Part shown: positions 13,784 through 14,275 of the stretch, piece by piece | Layout of the letters: each line of letters begins with the position of its first letter | Numbering within the stretch: position 1 is the first letter of the stretch | Assembly: GCA_900543615.1 (NCBI GenBank) | Contig: UQSC01000046.1 | Span: forward strand, 1 to 14,275 | Direction: 5' to 3' | From: an uncultured Collinsella sp. | GTDB lineage: Bacteria > Actinomycetota > Coriobacteriia > Coriobacteriales > Coriobacteriaceae | Length of the DNA stretch: 14,275 nucleotides | Made by a program: the position numbers and the translations under genes | The notes under the pieces: generated by a model | Told to the model about the DNA's origin: nothing | Databases searched by the model: none | Seen by the model: only the letters and a program-made list of their open reading frames with translations

Positions 13784-14275
13784 GTGTCTGATCAACAGCA
13801 AGAAAACGAAATAACGACGACGCAAGCCGCTCCCGCTGCACCGGTTGCGTCGGACCAGGTCGCGGCGCCCGCGCAAGCCTCGGCTCCTGAGACGCCTAAG
13901 GCTGCTTCGACGCCTACGCCTGTAGCGGCTGAGAAGGCCGTGTCTGCAACTGGTGAGGAGGCTGCTCCGGCAAAGCCCAAGCGTACGCGCCGCGCGGCCA
14001 AGCCTGCCGATGACGGCGAGGAGGTCACCAAGCCCAAGCGCCGTACCACGCGCACGACGCGCGCCAAGCGTACCGTTGCAGCTGACTCCTCGGCGCCGAT
14101 TTCCGATGAGGTCGCGCTGGCACGTGCGTTGGCGCAGATTAGCGAGGCTCAGGTGGTGCGCGCCCGCCGGCGTGCTGCCGAGCGTGAGGCCGCGGCTCTG
14201 ACCGAGCTTGCAGCTCCGTTTTTGCCCGAGACGCCTGCCGCCACCGAGACCCCTGTCGCCGACCAGCCAACCGAG
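13784..14275 (+). CDS. Ala/Pro/Arg/Lys-rich N-terminal segment, possibly transcription termination factor Rho (cut by window edge)
   Basis: The frame opens with GTG at 13784 and stays open for 164 codons to the edge. An in-frame TGA at 13772-13774 rules out an earlier start. The visible part begins with SDQQQENEITTTQ, is rich in Ala, Pro, Thr and Glu, and carries two basic clusters, KPKRTRRAAKP and KPKRRTTRTTRAKR. A helix-like stretch follows, with ALAQISEAQVVRARRRAAERE. No folded domain is reached. Many actinobacterial Rho proteins have such a long, disordered, basic N-terminal extension, and rho lies near argS in other actinobacteria, so Rho is my best guess. Another nucleic-acid-binding protein with a disordered head remains possible. 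The ribosome binding site is weak, with GAAAAGAAAG 13 bases away. Coding status is firmer than identity. Confidence 0.55.
   Translation, partial: MSDQQQENEITTTQAAPAAPVASDQVAAPAQASAPETPKAASTPTPVAAEKAVSATGEEAAPAKPKRTRRAAKPADDGEEVTKPKRRTTRTTRAKRTVAADSSAPISDEVALARALAQISEAQVVRARRRAAEREAAALTELAAPFLPETPAATETPVADQPTE

Overview
The window looks like chromosomal DNA of a high-GC Gram-positive bacterium, most likely a Coriobacteriia member close to Collinsella. This is an impression from protein character, codon use, the CarD and ArgS-to-Rho-like layout and the style of the intergenic repeats; no search was run. Nothing suggests a plasmid, phage, CRISPR array or intact insertion sequence. Most genes are housekeeping, and the unusual material is in the gaps between them.

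Layout, left to right. On the minus strand lie the 5' part of tryptophanyl-tRNA synthetase (trpS, cut by the window edge) and a WecA/TagO-type polyprenyl-phosphate sugar-phosphate transferase. A 524-base gap (1869-2392) follows, with a candidate structured RNA on the minus strand. On the plus strand come a PflX-type radical SAM protein, a tRNA-Ala(CGC) with its own promoter and terminator, a small coiled-coil/tail-anchored membrane protein, nicotinate phosphoribosyltransferase, and glutamate 5-kinase (proB). A prolyl-aminopeptidase-like hydrolase on the minus strand sits between proB and the plus-strand proA. Then, on the minus strand, come an HD-domain protein and a CarD-family regulator. CarD is divergent from argS. 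A 532-base gap after argS holds a strong terminator, a long inverted repeat and the promoter and leader of an Ala/Pro/Arg/Lys-rich protein that runs off the right edge and may be the N-terminal extension of Rho.

How the genes connect. proB and proA supply the first two steps of proline synthesis, and the peptidase between them probably releases N-terminal proline, so synthesis and salvage of one amino acid sit together. trpS, argS and tRNA-Ala serve translation. CarD and the possible Rho act on transcription. PncB salvages nicotinic acid for NAD. The WecA-type enzyme starts a lipid-linked cell-surface polymer.

The most interesting parts are non-coding. They are two nearly identical 42-base hairpins that bracket the HD gene, a 27-base tandem repeat between two convergent genes, two AT-armed hairpins with a related GGGACGGGGA-type core, a 150-base inverted repeat downstream of argS, a cluster of TGCATA half-sites between carD and argS, and the possible small RNA upstream of the WecA-type gene. 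None of these could be matched to a database here.
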